Positions 1-9,518 of a stretch of 64,000 nt of DNA are shown in pieces; within the stretch, counting starts at the first letter, position 1; every line of letters begins with the position of its first letter. The stretch comes from CBDHHC01 sp965263345 (GTDB lineage: Bacteria; Pseudomonadota; Alphaproteobacteria; Rhizobiales; CBDHHC01). The notes beneath the pieces are model-generated. The model was not told the DNA's origin. It did no database searches and was given only the letters and a program-made list of their open reading frames with translations. The translations under genes were made by a program, and so were the position numbers. The stretch covers positions 62,001-126,000 of the forward strand of contig CBDHHC010000024.1 of NCBI GenBank assembly GCA_965263345.1, written 5' to 3'.

Positions 1-1390
1 TTTGTTCAGCCGCAATAATATATTTATAAGGAGGGCATACACCCAATTCAGGATGCTCTAGTCTTAACAAGCTTTCAAAGCCAAGTATTTGTTGAGAGGT
101 TAATTCAACAATTGGTTGAAAATAGAGTTTAAACCAATCCCGTTCGAGAGCTTCAGAAACAATATTTTTAACCTCCATATGTTCTGCAGCTTCAACACCG
201 AATTTTGTATTATATATACAATACCCATTTCGGCCTTCATTTTTTTTATGATACATCGCAACATCAGAAGTCTTAAGCAGATCCTTAGAAGTTTCTCCAT
301 GCTCAGGAAAATATGAAATACCTATACTTGTCGAGATATGAACAATTCTCTCATTGACATCAAATGGTTTATAAATTGCTTTATTTATATCTTCAGCAAG
401 CTTTTCGGCCCGCTCTTTAAAATTGTTTCCATTAACAACAATGGCAAATTCATCACCACCTAATCGACCAAAGAAATCTTCTTCATTTAAGAGATATTGT
501 ATACGTTGGCATGTTTTTTTTAGAACCTGGTCCCCTGCATCATGCCCCAAATTATCATTAACCCATTTAAAACGGTCCAAATCTACAAATAATATCCCAA
601 ACTGGTGACCTGGTTTTGTATTCTGGATATTAGAATCCAGTGCGACTGTAAATCCATTACGGTTTAATAATCCCGTAAGCAGATCTGTTCTTGACTGTTT
701 TAAAAGTTTTGCTTCATCAGCATCTAGTCTGACTTGCATTTCATTAAAAACCTGGGAAACCTTGCCAAGTTCATCAGATGAAGACCATTGAACTTTCTGT
801 CGTTTACCTGTATTTCGCGTTAATTCAATAGCAAGATTAAGCCGAGCAAGAGGTCTATCTATCATAGCTCTGTTTGTAAAAATTGCTGCAAGTAAAACAG
901 AGATTGTGGAAACAATAAAAAGTAGTAATGACTGCCTGACTTCATTCCACACACCCTCGCTAATTCTGTCTTCATGGTATGTTATTTCTAGTGTGCCAAC
1001 GGTATGTTTCTTATCAAGGATCTTATGTATGATTTGTTTTCTATAGACATTATTAGTATTTAGTATTTCATTAGCCTTACTAATATTGGAAATATGCACA
1101 ATCACTTTGCCAAGATCATCAAAAACTTTAACAATGGCGATGTCTTTATCTTTAGCAATATTTTTTGCATTATTTTGAACAATTGCATGATCAAAATCCC
1201 ACAGTGGTTTGGCAAGAGACGCACTATTCAGGTCTATTATTGAATGTTTTTTAGAAAACTTCTCTCGTTCGATGGAGCTACTTGAGACATAATAAAATGT
1301 AAATAAAATAGGCAAGTTTACCGATAGCAAAGTGAGAAACATGATTGCTAAAAATTTTCTTTGAATAGATTTTTTTATAAATGCAATCAT
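1..1390 (-). CDS. Membrane GGDEF/EAL c-di-GMP signalling protein (partial, C-terminus outside window)
   Basis: About 463 residues are visible; the C-terminal EAL domain runs off the window start. Order: N-terminal membrane segment (about residues 15-35), an extracytoplasmic sensor region, a second membrane segment (about 155-180), a HAMP-like linker, a GGDEF domain with an intact GGDEF motif near residue 311, and the start of an EAL domain whose signature reads ESLLR near residue 438. GGDEF domains make c-di-GMP and EAL domains degrade it, so this should be a bifunctional or conditionally switched enzyme at the inner membrane. The A-to-S change in the EAL motif is tolerated in some family members; the metal-binding residues lie outside the window, so activity cannot be judged. 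The start is an ATG at 1390. It has no operon partner inside the window. Confidence 0.9.
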   Translation of the reverse strand, partial: MIAFIKKSIQRKFLAIMFLTLLSVNLPILFTFYYVSSSSIEREKFSKKHSIIDLNSASLAKPLWDFDHAIVQNNAKNIAKDKDIAIVKVFDDLGKVIVHISNISKANEILNTNNVYRKQIIHKILDKKHTVGTLEITYHEDRISEGVWNEVRQSLLLFIVSTISVLLAAIFTNRAMIDRPLARLNLAIELTRNTGKRQKVQWSSSDELGKVSQVFNEMQVRLDADEAKLLKQSRTDLLTGLLNRNGFTVALDSNIQNTKPGHQFGILFVDLDRFKWVNDNLGHDAGDQVLKKTCQRIQYLLNEEDFFGRLGGDEFAIVVNGNNFKERAEKLAEDINKAIYKPFDVNERIVHISTSIGISYFPEHGETSKDLLKTSDVAMYHKKNEGRNGYCIYNTKFGVEAAEHMEVKNIVSEALERDWFKLYFQPIVELTSQQILGFESLLRLEHPELGVCPPYKYIIAAEQ

Positions 1391-1728
1391 AATAAATAAA
1401 AATCATAAACGAGCTAGAAGGCGTCGGTGCCGCAAAATTCATTTACAGAAATTTAACGCTTGTATTAACTTTCAGTTAAACCCCAGGAAACATATTTAAA
1501 GGTAACACAAACTGATTATAAATTCGTTTAAGTTAGTTTGAGTGAATTATAAAACTTAATGATAATAAAAATAACATCCATGATGAGCAAGGTTTGGTAG
1601 TAAAATAATTCAGTATACTTCAGATTAGTAAGATTAGATTATTAATAAATAAATATGTTATTTCGCCATGGACATTGGAATAATAAGGCCACAGAAGTTA
1701 GATGAAGCGTCTTGAGAAAAAATTTGCT
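1391..1728. other. Intergenic region, no gene seen
   Basis: AT-rich 338-bp gap between the GGDEF/EAL gene and the PcfJ-like gene. Nothing with a ribosome binding site is open across it, and no strong terminator hairpin is visible. It should hold the promoter of the GGDEF/EAL gene near its left end. Confidence 0.5.
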
Positions 1729-2850
1729 TTACTCAAACACTTTATCCAACTCAGCAACCACCTTCGCATCTGTCTCAAATGGCAATAGATTAATCAAACC
1801 TTTCTCATCCCAATAAGGTTTCCATAAACGCGTCCAGACACGTCCATCAGGCACAGGATGCTCACATCGGGCTGGTATGTTGTAAGTGGCCTGTTTAGCT
1901 AACCATGCAAAAGTTGCTTTCCAAACCCGTGGCGGAACTTCCATATTGTCTTTGCCCAGCAATTGCTCAATGCAAGGTATACCAGGGTGAGAATAATGTA
2001 GACGAATTTCTAAAGTCGCCACATGTTGCGCACCATGACGTATACTAAAAATACGGCACTCCTGTCGTGGAAGATCAAGCGCATAGGTTCTGACACAATG
2101 GTTCATGATTTCACCTTCTTGTTTTAACTCTTCTGGTGTTAACAAAGGCACAAAAGTAAACCCTCCAGCCTTACCACGCTCAAGCCAGCTATCATGAATA
2201 CCATCAATTCCATAGAACAGTTTCTCTTTAACGCGATCAAGCCAGTTGCGAACATCTCCAGTCAAAGTTTCAAACTGAACATTTTTGTTCCAAGGCTGGG
2301 TAATCATCGCACCAGCAAAAGTATCTGGATGATCTGATAACCAAGCGTATAGGCTTAATAAATGAACAAGTTGGGTAAAGTCCTTATCAGTTTTCATGAA
2401 CTTTTGCTTGGCCAACCACAATGCAAAATCCTTATTGCCATAACATGCGGCAAGTGGAACAAGGATCAACCAATTAGTCATAGTTGAAAGGTTCTGAGGG
2501 AATGCACCCGCAAGTTTACGGTGAAACTCTGGATCTTTTGGGAATCCCCCAAGCCCCCTCTGAAGAGCTTCAGGTGGTGCTTTACGTAACCAATAGGGTA
2601 AACCAAGAGCATCAGCGATCAACCTAAGAGGTTGACCGTTCTTAAGCAAACGCCATGCATTTTTCCTGTCCCCATCAATCTCATCAATTGAAACAAGCGT
2701 ATAAGCAGCAGCAGGAAAGCTGGTCAACAGATTAGCAAGATACCCACAATCACGTGCCATACCGCGCAAACGGCTGCGATAAACTTTTGGATATCTTTTA
2801 ATCTGACTTTCTAAATCAGGAACAAAAATTTTTTCAATAAAATTGCCCAT
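1729..2850 (-). CDS. PcfJ-like domain protein
   Basis: 373 residues from the chosen start. The C-terminal part carries the PcfJ-like signature: a Met-x-His-Cys-Val-x-x-Tyr segment (about residues 240-250), followed by IFSIR and an ATLEIR strand. The N-terminal two thirds is alpha-helical with no recognised catalytic motif. PcfJ-like proteins are named after a conjugative-plasmid protein but are widespread on chromosomes; their function is unknown. An ATG 39 bases further upstream is also in frame, but the ATG at 2850 has AAAGGTGG just ahead of it, so I take that one. It appears monocistronic. No phage or conjugation genes lie nearby, so a mobile origin cannot be argued from context. Confidence 0.75.
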   Translation of the reverse strand: MGNFIEKIFVPDLESQIKRYPKVYRSRLRGMARDCGYLANLLTSFPAAAYTLVSIDEIDGDRKNAWRLLKNGQPLRLIADALGLPYWLRKAPPEALQRGLGGFPKDPEFHRKLAGAFPQNLSTMTNWLILVPLAACYGNKDFALWLAKQKFMKTDKDFTQLVHLLSLYAWLSDHPDTFAGAMITQPWNKNVQFETLTGDVRNWLDRVKEKLFYGIDGIHDSWLERGKAGGFTFVPLLTPEELKQEGEIMNHCVRTYALDLPRQECRIFSIRHGAQHVATLEIRLHYSHPGIPCIEQLLGKDNMEVPPRVWKATFAWLAKQATYNIPARCEHPVPDGRVWTRLWKPYWDEKGLINLLPFETDAKVVAELDKVFE

Positions 2851-3191
2851 CACAACCACCTTTAATAAGGCAATACGTGAACCCCACATGAAAAATGTCT
2901 CACGCGAATCAAGGGTTCATTAAGAAATACGAGCCAAAGACAAACACATCATGGTGAAACATGAAGCTATGGAACTTTAGCAATATAGATTTTAAGGAAA
3001 GAAAACCGAGATTTGGTTTCAGTGATTGGCGAAGCCTTGTAATGAGACATGACCAATCATCATTCCTGTGTGTAAGGATATGTGTCTTGATCTGTGCATC
3101 CGTCTCATTTACTCCTATAAGTGATAGTATGATGAAACATATATACCAAAATAGATGTGTTTACAAGTAGGCTTAGCGAAAGAAAACTAAT
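2851..3191. other. Divergent intergenic region
   Basis: A 341-bp gap between two divergent genes. It contains a 69-codon plus-strand open frame (2961-3170) with no ribosome binding site and no family resemblance, which I do not call. Promoters for both flanking genes must lie here. Confidence 0.45.
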
Positions 3192-3710
3192 ATGACAAAA
3201 GCACTCTATTTTGCCTATGGCTCAAACATGCTGTCAAAGCGATTAAAAAGACGTTGTGGTTCTGCTTGTTTTCATTCTGTAGCCATTGCAGACAATCACT
3301 CTCTGGACTTCAGTAAGATAGGAAAAGATAGATCAGGCAAAGCCACAATCTTTAAAGAAAAGGGCAAGAGAGTTTGTGGGGTTCTCTATGAGTTAAGCGA
3401 ACAGGATATTCTGCTTTTAGACGGTATTGAAGGCAATCATTATTATCGTGAGAATAACTTTCACATTAGCCCTCTTGATACTAACGACCTTTTGACAGCA
3501 TCAACGTATCTTGCCCATGAAAACAAACGTGATCAAAACTTAAAACCGTTTGACTGGTATAAAGCCCTTGTTATAGCCGGAGCAAGAGAACATAAATTTC
3601 CTGAGAAATATATAGAAATGTTGATGGCGGTTGAAGACGTTGTCGATCCACAGAAGGACAGAAGAACACAACTTGAGGCCCTTGAGATTCTAAGGGCTGT
3701 TAAGATCTGA
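3192..3710 (+). CDS. Gamma-glutamylcyclotransferase-fold protein
   Basis: 172 residues. The N-terminal FAYGSNM motif and the downstream GVLYEL...LLDGIEG segment (about residues 62-82) are the hallmarks of the GGCT/AIG2-like fold. The glutamate of the D-G-I-E-G segment corresponds to the family's catalytic acid. Family members cyclise gamma-glutamyl amines or dipeptides (including glutathione breakdown) to 5-oxoproline; the exact substrate cannot be read from sequence. It is cytoplasmic, has no signal peptide, and stands alone. Confidence 0.85.
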   Translation: MTKALYFAYGSNMLSKRLKRRCGSACFHSVAIADNHSLDFSKIGKDRSGKATIFKEKGKRVCGVLYELSEQDILLLDGIEGNHYYRENNFHISPLDTNDLLTASTYLAHENKRDQNLKPFDWYKALVIAGAREHKFPEKYIEMLMAVEDVVDPQKDRRTQLEALEILRAVKI

Positions 3711-3795
3711 GAGATTTAGTAGTATTTGACTTGGAATAGTATTCGGACTGATCTCCACGATCAGCCCGACGAAATATATTTTTGGAATTTAATTA

Positions 3796-4413
3796 TTACT
3801 CCGTGTCATATCTCTGATCAAGCCCAACACGATTAGCTTTTTTGTTCCACCAGAATTTGTGATTTCCAGGTTTCAGAGTATATCTTCTACCTGTTGTCAG
3901 GACATAAATTTTCGGTTTTTTATACAATATTTTCTTTATAAAGTAATTCCTCTTCTGGTTTGGCCTTAGTGTATAAACCTTTCCACTAGGTAGACGAAAC
4001 TTGACATTGACCTTGGTCGTATTGCGAATAGTGTATTTAAAATCATAAAGTTTTGGATGTTGAGAACTAGCATTCCCAGTAGATGAGCCACCAGATGGCG
4101 AATTGATTTCGCATGCCCTCGCACAGAAGCCACAAGTTAGTCTATTTGAACCACCTGCATGTGGGGTTACCTGACAGGATAAGAATTTCGTAACGGTTTT
4201 AGATGTTTGTACAGGTCCACAAATCTGACGCACTTGTTGTCCAAAACTTTGATTAGCAATATCTTCAGCTATGCGACGATCAAAACTTGTACCAACACCA
4301 CAAATTTCTCGACATTGGCTGCATCCTCCTGCGTATGTGATAGTTGCAAATGAGGAAAGTAAAAATATTATAGAGGCTAGATTCAATAAGCAAAATAAAC
4401 TATAATTTCTCAT
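3796..4413 (-). CDS. Exported cysteine-rich protein of unknown function
   Basis: 205 residues. A Sec signal peptide (hydrophobic residues about 8-27, cleavage near TYA-GG) precedes a Cys-rich half of nine cysteines with CSQC and CGFCARAC spacing, a Gly/Ser linker, and a basic, Tyr/Lys-rich C-terminal half that could form beta strands. The cysteine spacing suggests a disulfide-bonded periplasmic or secreted domain. I do not recognise the family. The start is supported by GGAGAT eight bases upstream. It is convergent with the preceding GGCT gene. Confidence 0.7.
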   Translation of the reverse strand: MRNYSLFCLLNLASIIFLLSSFATITYAGGCSQCREICGVGTSFDRRIAEDIANQSFGQQVRQICGPVQTSKTVTKFLSCQVTPHAGGSNRLTCGFCARACEINSPSGGSSTGNASSQHPKLYDFKYTIRNTTKVNVKFRLPSGKVYTLRPNQKRNYFIKKILYKKPKIYVLTTGRRYTLKPGNHKFWWNKKANRVGLDQRYDTE

Positions 4414-4617
4414 AACAAATCTCCATAAATATGATCATAAATTCTCTGACTGAAAATAATACCAGTTCAATAAATCTGTCGTTCATTGGAGAATAAAAGT
4501 TCAAAATTTTTATCTTAGAGATAAGCAATTCTGCTATTTACATAATCATGACACAGTCATACAAGATGAGATTGGTATGTGCAGTTAAGAATTAACAAAT
4601 CATAAAGTAGAGCCACT

Positions 4618-5115
4618 ATGAAATATATGGAATATTACTATATTGTCGACAAACCGATTGATAAGGTTTTTGCACGGATTATTGATTTGAAAAGATTGCA
4701 AGATGACATTGAATATTTCAAGAAAGCGGATGTAACGACGAATGACCTGGCTCCTGATCAGATAGGGAAAGCATATTATATCCGACAAACTCATAGCGAT
4801 ATTACCACGGAATGCAAAATTGAAGTCGTTAAAGTTCAAGAGCCAACTCTAGCAACCTTGGAATATACATACCGTGCCATTGAGAAAGATGGGTCAATCT
4901 TAGAATCTAAATCGTTTTTACCTTGGAAATCTATGAGTTGTGCAATTGGCTTTGAGGAAGAGGGGGATAAAACACGCATTACAACTGTGATGGTTGCAAA
5001 TGGTGTTGAGAGTTTCTTAGCGATGTGCACAACCAAACTCTTTTCATGGTTTAATATTCAAGAGCAAAAGAGGGTAATTAGACGGGTGAAAAAGTATATT
5101 AATGAGACATTATGA
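4618..5115 (+). CDS. SRPBCC/START-like ligand-binding protein
   Basis: 165 residues with the layout of the SRPBCC (polyketide cyclase/START) fold. An N-terminal strand with the 'D-K-P-I-D-K-V-F-A-R-I-I-D' start and the following helix are followed by a run of beta strands and a long C-terminal helix (about 135-165). Such proteins bind hydrophobic ligands or act as coenzyme Q or toxin-like chaperones; the role here is not identifiable. It is cytoplasmic. A hairpin follows 22 bases after the stop. Confidence 0.6.
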   Translation: MKYMEYYYIVDKPIDKVFARIIDLKRLQDDIEYFKKADVTTNDLAPDQIGKAYYIRQTHSDITTECKIEVVKVQEPTLATLEYTYRAIEKDGSILESKSFLPWKSMSCAIGFEEEGDKTRITTVMVANGVESFLAMCTTKLFSWFNIQEQKRVIRRVKKYINETL

Positions 5116-5137
5116 AGTTAGGGAGGCAGTATAAAGT

Positions 5138-5161
5138 GGGGCAGTATAAAAAGACTGCCCC
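5138..5161. terminator. Hairpin between convergent genes
   Basis: GGGGCAGT and ACTGCCCC form an 8-bp perfect stem with an 8-base loop between the convergent genes ending at 5115 and 5186. The T-tract is weak on both strands, so it is a likely but imperfect bidirectional terminator. Confidence 0.5.
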
Positions 5162-5185
5162 TCAGAAAAAATAAGTATGTTTATA

Positions 5186-5776
5186 TTATAAATCATCAGC
5201 TTTTTTAGGCAAAGGCACATCTAGGAAAAATGATGATACATAAGTTGCTTTCCAGATGCCTTTGCTGTTTACCTGCATAGTCACACCGCGTGGTCGGAAA
5301 CCTGCTACATCGAGATATATCTTAACTTTTCCAGAAGCATCTTTGCCGCTTCTTTTATCGCGAGACGCGACCACAGTATAAGGTGGCTGAACCTTATAAC
5401 CATTTTCAATCTTGGCATTTTTCAAATAAGCATAAGGCCAGTGATTTTTAAAACGACCAAAATGGTAATTCATTGCATTTCTCGGCGAATAGCCTTTATA
5501 GTCATTTCCTTTTTGTAATTCATCCCTGTGCAATGCAATTGTTAAAAACTTTCTCCCGAGTTTCTTATCATTTGCATAACCGAGTAAAGCAACCAACATC
5601 ATTGTTGCGCCACCTTCAGGTGTTTTTGCAAGTTTGCCTCGAAGTTCTAAAAACTCTTCAACGGTCTGGGGAATTTTATCGAAAGTAATTTCTTTTTTAC
5701 TTTTCGCAGAGACATGTTGTGGTACAGCAAAAAGAAGAATTGCGACAAACGCAATAAAGATAGACTTAAACATCAC
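5186..5776 (-). CDS. Exported protein of unknown function
   Basis: 196 residues. The signal peptide is clear (hydrophobic residues 3-23, cleavage after VSA). The mature part begins with a helical segment including 'K-T-P-E-G-G-A' and 'L-L-G-Y-A-N-D', and ends in a beta-rich domain with 'Y-L-D-V-A-G-F-R-P-R-G' and a tail of basic and acidic residues. It resembles uncharacterised exported proteins that share the P-E-G-G-A segment, but I cannot name a function. It is likely periplasmic and monocistronic. Confidence 0.65.
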   Translation of the reverse strand: MMFKSIFIAFVAILLFAVPQHVSAKSKKEITFDKIPQTVEEFLELRGKLAKTPEGGATMMLVALLGYANDKKLGRKFLTIALHRDELQKGNDYKGYSPRNAMNYHFGRFKNHWPYAYLKNAKIENGYKVQPPYTVVASRDKRSGKDASGKVKIYLDVAGFRPRGVTMQVNSKGIWKATYVSSFFLDVPLPKKADDL

Positions 5777-5888
5777 AGAATCCTCTTTAAAGAAATATGT
5801 ATTTATAAAAAATCAATTCTATTAAGGCTCACCTATCAAGCAAGCATGTCAGGAATATGTTGAGTATCAGTAATATAAGTATCACTAA

Positions 5889-6590
5889 TTATTTTGAATT
5901 TTGTACAAATAGTCTCATTAAATTTCCTGACAATATCCAGCTTTCAAAAGATGCAGGGGCTTGACTTGTGGTTACGGAAAATTTTATTGGAGAACTAGAA
6001 ACTGGCCAAAGTATATCCAATAACCCTGATGAAGCAGATTTCGTTTGTGATGACAGAATTACCTCATAAGTTCCATTGCCCTTCACAACACGGTTTTCAT
6101 CAAACTTTCTTGGATAAAAAAGAATAGTACGGCCTTGTCCACTACGGCCAGAAATTTGTACAGGGGTATAAGGTTTCTTTGGTCGGCTAAAGATCTCGTT
6201 ATTCGCACGCTTTGCAGAGAAATAATCAGAGTCAGCGATAAAACTCCCATAAAAAAGTCGTTCACGACCGGTGTCTATATTTTTTACTTTTAACGTCAAA
6301 GAAGAGATAACCCCATCATTTGCACCTGTATTTGCAATTGCAAGTGGGACTATGAAGACCTCATAACTTCCATTGGCATCCTGCGTGTAAGAAATTGATT
6401 CAGGAACAAAAAAGTTAAGATCAGCCTGTTTAATAACTGTTTGATATAAACTCACAGCCGAAAAGAGGAGCGCTAGAACGGAGACTAGTTTCGTCAACCA
6501 ATCAGAACTTTCTGACTGAGCTTGCTTATGTACAATTTCAGCAGTTTCATCGATAAGATCTTTAGCTGCTCTATTTGTTGTTTGAGACAT
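5889..6590 (-). CDS. Single-pass membrane protein of unknown function
   Basis: 233 residues. A charged cytoplasmic N-terminus (1-30) precedes one membrane helix (about 33-52, LVSVLALLFSAVSLYQTVI). A C-terminal beta-rich domain (about 60-215) follows, with the alternating polar/hydrophobic pattern of an immunoglobulin-like or similar sandwich (for example 'I-A-N-T-G-A-N-D-G-V-I'). No catalytic motif is visible. It is probably anchored in the inner membrane with the domain outside. It is divergent from the dedA-family gene. Confidence 0.6.
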   Translation of the reverse strand: MSQTTNRAAKDLIDETAEIVHKQAQSESSDWLTKLVSVLALLFSAVSLYQTVIKQADLNFFVPESISYTQDANGSYEVFIVPLAIANTGANDGVISSLTLKVKNIDTGRERLFYGSFIADSDYFSAKRANNEIFSRPKKPYTPVQISGRSGQGRTILFYPRKFDENRVVKGNGTYEVILSSQTKSASSGLLDILWPVSSSPIKFSVTTSQAPASFESWILSGNLMRLFVQNSK

Positions 6591-6762
6591 GCTGTCTTCC
6601 CCCTAAACTTTAAGTGAACTGAGTTTAAATCAACGAATAATTATATTTCTGGAATATAAGGCAGCATGATGATTAGCCAGTCATTCTTTAAAGAACCATT
6701 GTCATCATATCGTCAACAAATCAGTACAATTTACAGGAAGCAATTTCAGCAGGAGCATCGAG

Positions 6763-7278
6763 ATGGCTGAATATTGGCAGGAATTGATAACATTTTTCAA
6801 GACCAGCTATAACTATACGCTTGCTATAACCTTTTTTATTTGCATGGCTGAATCAATTGTGGGTCTCTCATTACTTGTTCCAAGCACTGCGATCCTTATC
6901 TCTTTTTCGGTACTTATGAGCGCTAGTGGTCTCGACTTTCTGACACTTCTGCTCGTAGCTGGCTTAGGTGCATCTTTTGGGGACTGGATATCTTTTAGCC
7001 TGGGATATTACTCAAAAGATAGCTTACAAAAAAGATGGCCTCTACGAAATAATCCTGATTGGCTTATTAAAGGTGAAAGTTTCTTTGAACGTTGGGGCTG
7101 GGCCAGTATGTTTATAGCAAGGTTTATGGGGCCATTGCGATCTATAACACCTTTAACAGCAGGTATCTTCAGGATGCCAATCATGCAATTTGCAATAGTC
7201 AGTTTACTCTCTTCATTTTTTTGGGCAGGGATTGTGTTAAGTCCAGGAGGACTGGGGGGCCAATTTATTGGTCAATAA
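6763..7278 (+). CDS. DedA-family (SNARE-associated/VTT) membrane protein
   Basis: 171 residues with four to five membrane segments. The DedA signature is present: an acidic residue and GLSLLVPS in the first reentrant part (about 28-42), a G-A-S-F-G-D-W segment (about 70-76), and an ARFMGPLRSITPLTAG motif (about 120-135). DedA proteins flip undecaprenyl phosphate or phospholipids and influence membrane potential. The protein is shorter than typical 200-220-residue members because it ends soon after the fourth helix. AGGAG precedes the ATG. It is monocistronic. Confidence 0.85.
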   Translation: MAEYWQELITFFKTSYNYTLAITFFICMAESIVGLSLLVPSTAILISFSVLMSASGLDFLTLLLVAGLGASFGDWISFSLGYYSKDSLQKRWPLRNNPDWLIKGESFFERWGWASMFIARFMGPLRSITPLTAGIFRMPIMQFAIVSLLSSFFWAGIVLSPGGLGGQFIGQ

Positions 7279-7310
7279 GGTGAATTAACATGACGTAATT
7301 ATATTATGGC

Positions 7311-8348
7311 CTAACCACCATAAACCAAATATCCGTCACGTCCCTTTTCCTTAACATTATACATCGCTTTGTCTGCATTTTTAATGGCATTACAAACAGT
7401 ATCTCCGGCAATCGGGTAAGCAACACTTCCACCAATGCTGGCACGAACTGGTATTATTTCTTCCTCAGTATGTACAGAAGTTGTGCGGACTGCCATCATA
7501 ATTCGATCTAGGACATTATATAAAAAAGCTTTATCACAGCCTGGCAATACAACAAGAAATTCTTCCCCACCCCAACGAGCAACAATATCATTCGGGCGCA
7601 CAGCAGAAAGTAAAGTTTGGCCCATATGTTTTATGACTTCATCGCCTGCCACATGACCATAATGATCATTAATTTTTTTAAAGTAATCAATATCAACGAA
7701 AGCAAATGAAATAGGCTTATGTGTATAATTTGCTGTTTCCCATTCGCGTTGGATAAGATGTTCAGCACCAGCACGGTTCCATAAACGGCTGAGAGGGTCA
7801 ATTAATGCGGCCCTTTCGGTTTCTTCATTATATGCAATGAGTTTCTGGTAAGCATCGGTAAAAGCTGTATTCAGAAGCTCTGCTTCAACCAAATTAGCAA
7901 GGTCTCGTAAAATAATAAGCTTATCTTCGCTTATATCACGAGGCTTGCTATCAATAACGCATAAAGCACCGACCCGTATATTTTTTTTAATAGTAAGAGG
8001 ACATCCTGCATAAAATCGAATATTTGGATCATTTGTTACAAGGCCATTATCAGCAAATCTTGCATCCTCTAATGCATTGGGTACCACAAGAGGTACGTCA
8101 TCAAGGATTGTATGCGAACAAAATGAAACATCACGAGGAGTTTCTGAAGCATTAAGTCCCTGTATGGATTTGAACCACTGTCTATCTTTTTCAATAAGAG
8201 AAATTGCTGCAATCGGAGTATCTAAAGCCGCACAGGCTACACGTGTAATACGCTCAAACCTATCTTCAATAGGGGTATCAAGGATTTTGAGCATCTTTAA
8301 ATGTGAAAGACGTATCTCTTCATTAATCAGAATTTGTTGTTTTGTCAT
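7311..8348 (-). CDS. GAF-GGDEF diguanylate cyclase
   Basis: 345 residues. An N-terminal GAF domain (about 25-160, with 'A-I-S-L-I-E-K-D-R-Q-W-F-K' and 'F-C-S-H-T-I') is joined by a helix to a GGDEF domain (about 185-345). The active-site motif is GGEEF near residue 258, which is catalytically competent, and 'D-I-D-Y-F-K-K-I-N-D' is the metal/GTP-binding segment. The protein should synthesise c-di-GMP from two GTP in response to a small molecule or redox signal bound by GAF. It is cytoplasmic with no membrane segment. It is convergent with the dedA-family gene 32 bases away. Confidence 0.93.
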   Translation of the reverse strand: MTKQQILINEEIRLSHLKMLKILDTPIEDRFERITRVACAALDTPIAAISLIEKDRQWFKSIQGLNASETPRDVSFCSHTILDDVPLVVPNALEDARFADNGLVTNDPNIRFYAGCPLTIKKNIRVGALCVIDSKPRDISEDKLIILRDLANLVEAELLNTAFTDAYQKLIAYNEETERAALIDPLSRLWNRAGAEHLIQREWETANYTHKPISFAFVDIDYFKKINDHYGHVAGDEVIKHMGQTLLSAVRPNDIVARWGGEEFLVVLPGCDKAFLYNVLDRIMMAVRTTSVHTEEEIIPVRASIGGSVAYPIAGDTVCNAIKNADKAMYNVKEKGRDGYLVYGG

Positions 8349-8677
8349 ATCCCATACTCACAACGGCTAATTTTAAATCAGAGTATCAGAACTTGGAGAC
8401 TTTTTGTTTAAAGGAGATGGTAAAGTTAGGGTTAATTAAAAGAATTAATACTTATTTAAAATTCACTCATGTGTCATTCATTTAAGAAATCATACAAATC
8501 TACTGTTAAGAAATGATATAAAGTAAGTCAAATAACCAACTTAATTTATGGTCAATATAGCAATAAACATAAAGAGTGGGAAAAACATTAGGTTTCACAA
8601 ATCAAGTAGGAGAACGTCTTATCTGAAGAGTGATTTATAACCTGGGATGCTATAAATTGAATAAAGGGAGTGTACCT
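8349..8677. other. Intergenic region
   Basis: About 330 bases between divergent genes. It is AT-rich, and I see no convincing repeat or RNA gene. The longer upstream extension of the next ORF (from 8630) lacks a ribosome binding site and is taken as leader. Confidence 0.4.
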
Positions 8678-9367
8678 ATGAAACGGTTTCTAAATATTAT
8701 CCATTTCTGTCTGTTGATTAGCATCTGCGCCTCAGTTGCAAAGGCTCAGACATATGTCTCAAATGTGGGTAAAACGCCTATCAACTTTATATTACCTGAT
8801 GGCTATTGTTTGTTAGATACTTCAAACCCAAGTGATGCATACCTTCTAAATACGACAAAAGGGGCTGTAGCCAACCAAAATCATCTCATTTATTTTTATG
8901 CGGACTGCCAGCAACTTCGTGATTGGCGTGTGCAAAAGAAGCAGACATTAGATGATATTGGACAGTTTCTCGCACCATTAAGAACCTTAAACACAAAGAT
9001 ACCAGCGCCACGAAAACAAATGGTGGCCTCTGTTTGTAATGTTATGAGAACACAATCTGCTCGGCTAGGTAATGTTATCAAGGACTCAAAAAAACGTTTA
9101 GAGAAGCATTTTGAGGGCGTTAAAGTGAATTCCCAAAAAATGTTGGGAGTTGTGGCAGAAACAGATAAAGCCTGCTACTTTGCTCTCATTCAAAAGCTAA
9201 AAACACAATTTGGCAATGTCAAAGAAATGGTTGGTGTCGTAGGTATGACTCTTGTAAAGGGTAAGATGCTCTCCATAAATCGCTATACCGTCAATAAACC
9301 AGGCGCATTAGATTGGTTGATCAATGAACAGCAAAAATTGGTAAACCGACTGATTTCGTCGAATTAG
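8678..9367 (+). CDS. Exported protein of unknown function
   Basis: 229 residues from the chosen start, which has GGGAG placed correctly ahead of it and opens directly on a Sec signal peptide (residues 1-20, cleavage after AKA). The mature protein has a beta-rich start ('Y-V-S-N-V-G-K-T-P-I-N-F-I-L-P-D-G-Y-C') and a mainly helical basic remainder with three or four cysteines. I do not recognise it; the pattern resembles uncharacterised periplasmic proteins. It is followed by a hairpin that probably ends transcription. Confidence 0.65.
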   Translation: MKRFLNIIHFCLLISICASVAKAQTYVSNVGKTPINFILPDGYCLLDTSNPSDAYLLNTTKGAVANQNHLIYFYADCQQLRDWRVQKKQTLDDIGQFLAPLRTLNTKIPAPRKQMVASVCNVMRTQSARLGNVIKDSKKRLEKHFEGVKVNSQKMLGVVAETDKACYFALIQKLKTQFGNVKEMVGVVGMTLVKGKMLSINRYTVNKPGALDWLINEQQKLVNRLISSN

Positions 9368-9384
9368 GTTTTAATAAGAGAAAG

Positions 9385-9410
9385 CACCTGGTTTTGGCCA
9401 GGTGTCTTAA
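9385..9410 (+). terminator. Probable terminator hairpin
   Basis: CACCTGG and CCAGGTG form a 7-bp perfect stem with a six-base loop, 18 bases after the stop of the preceding gene. The following tract is TCTTAA, so termination may be partial. Confidence 0.5.
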
Positions 9411-9518
9411 CAAAACTAGAACTAAAAAGATTGCTTTCGATAACATGTTTAAAATCAAAGGAGAGATAAAGGCAGTATAATAATACCACATGATTACAGT
9501 GCAAAGGCTCAAAAGGAT

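Noticed and set aside
2961..3170. 69-codon gene upstream of the GGCT gene
   Set aside because: No ribosome binding site, and composition not like a protein of this genome.
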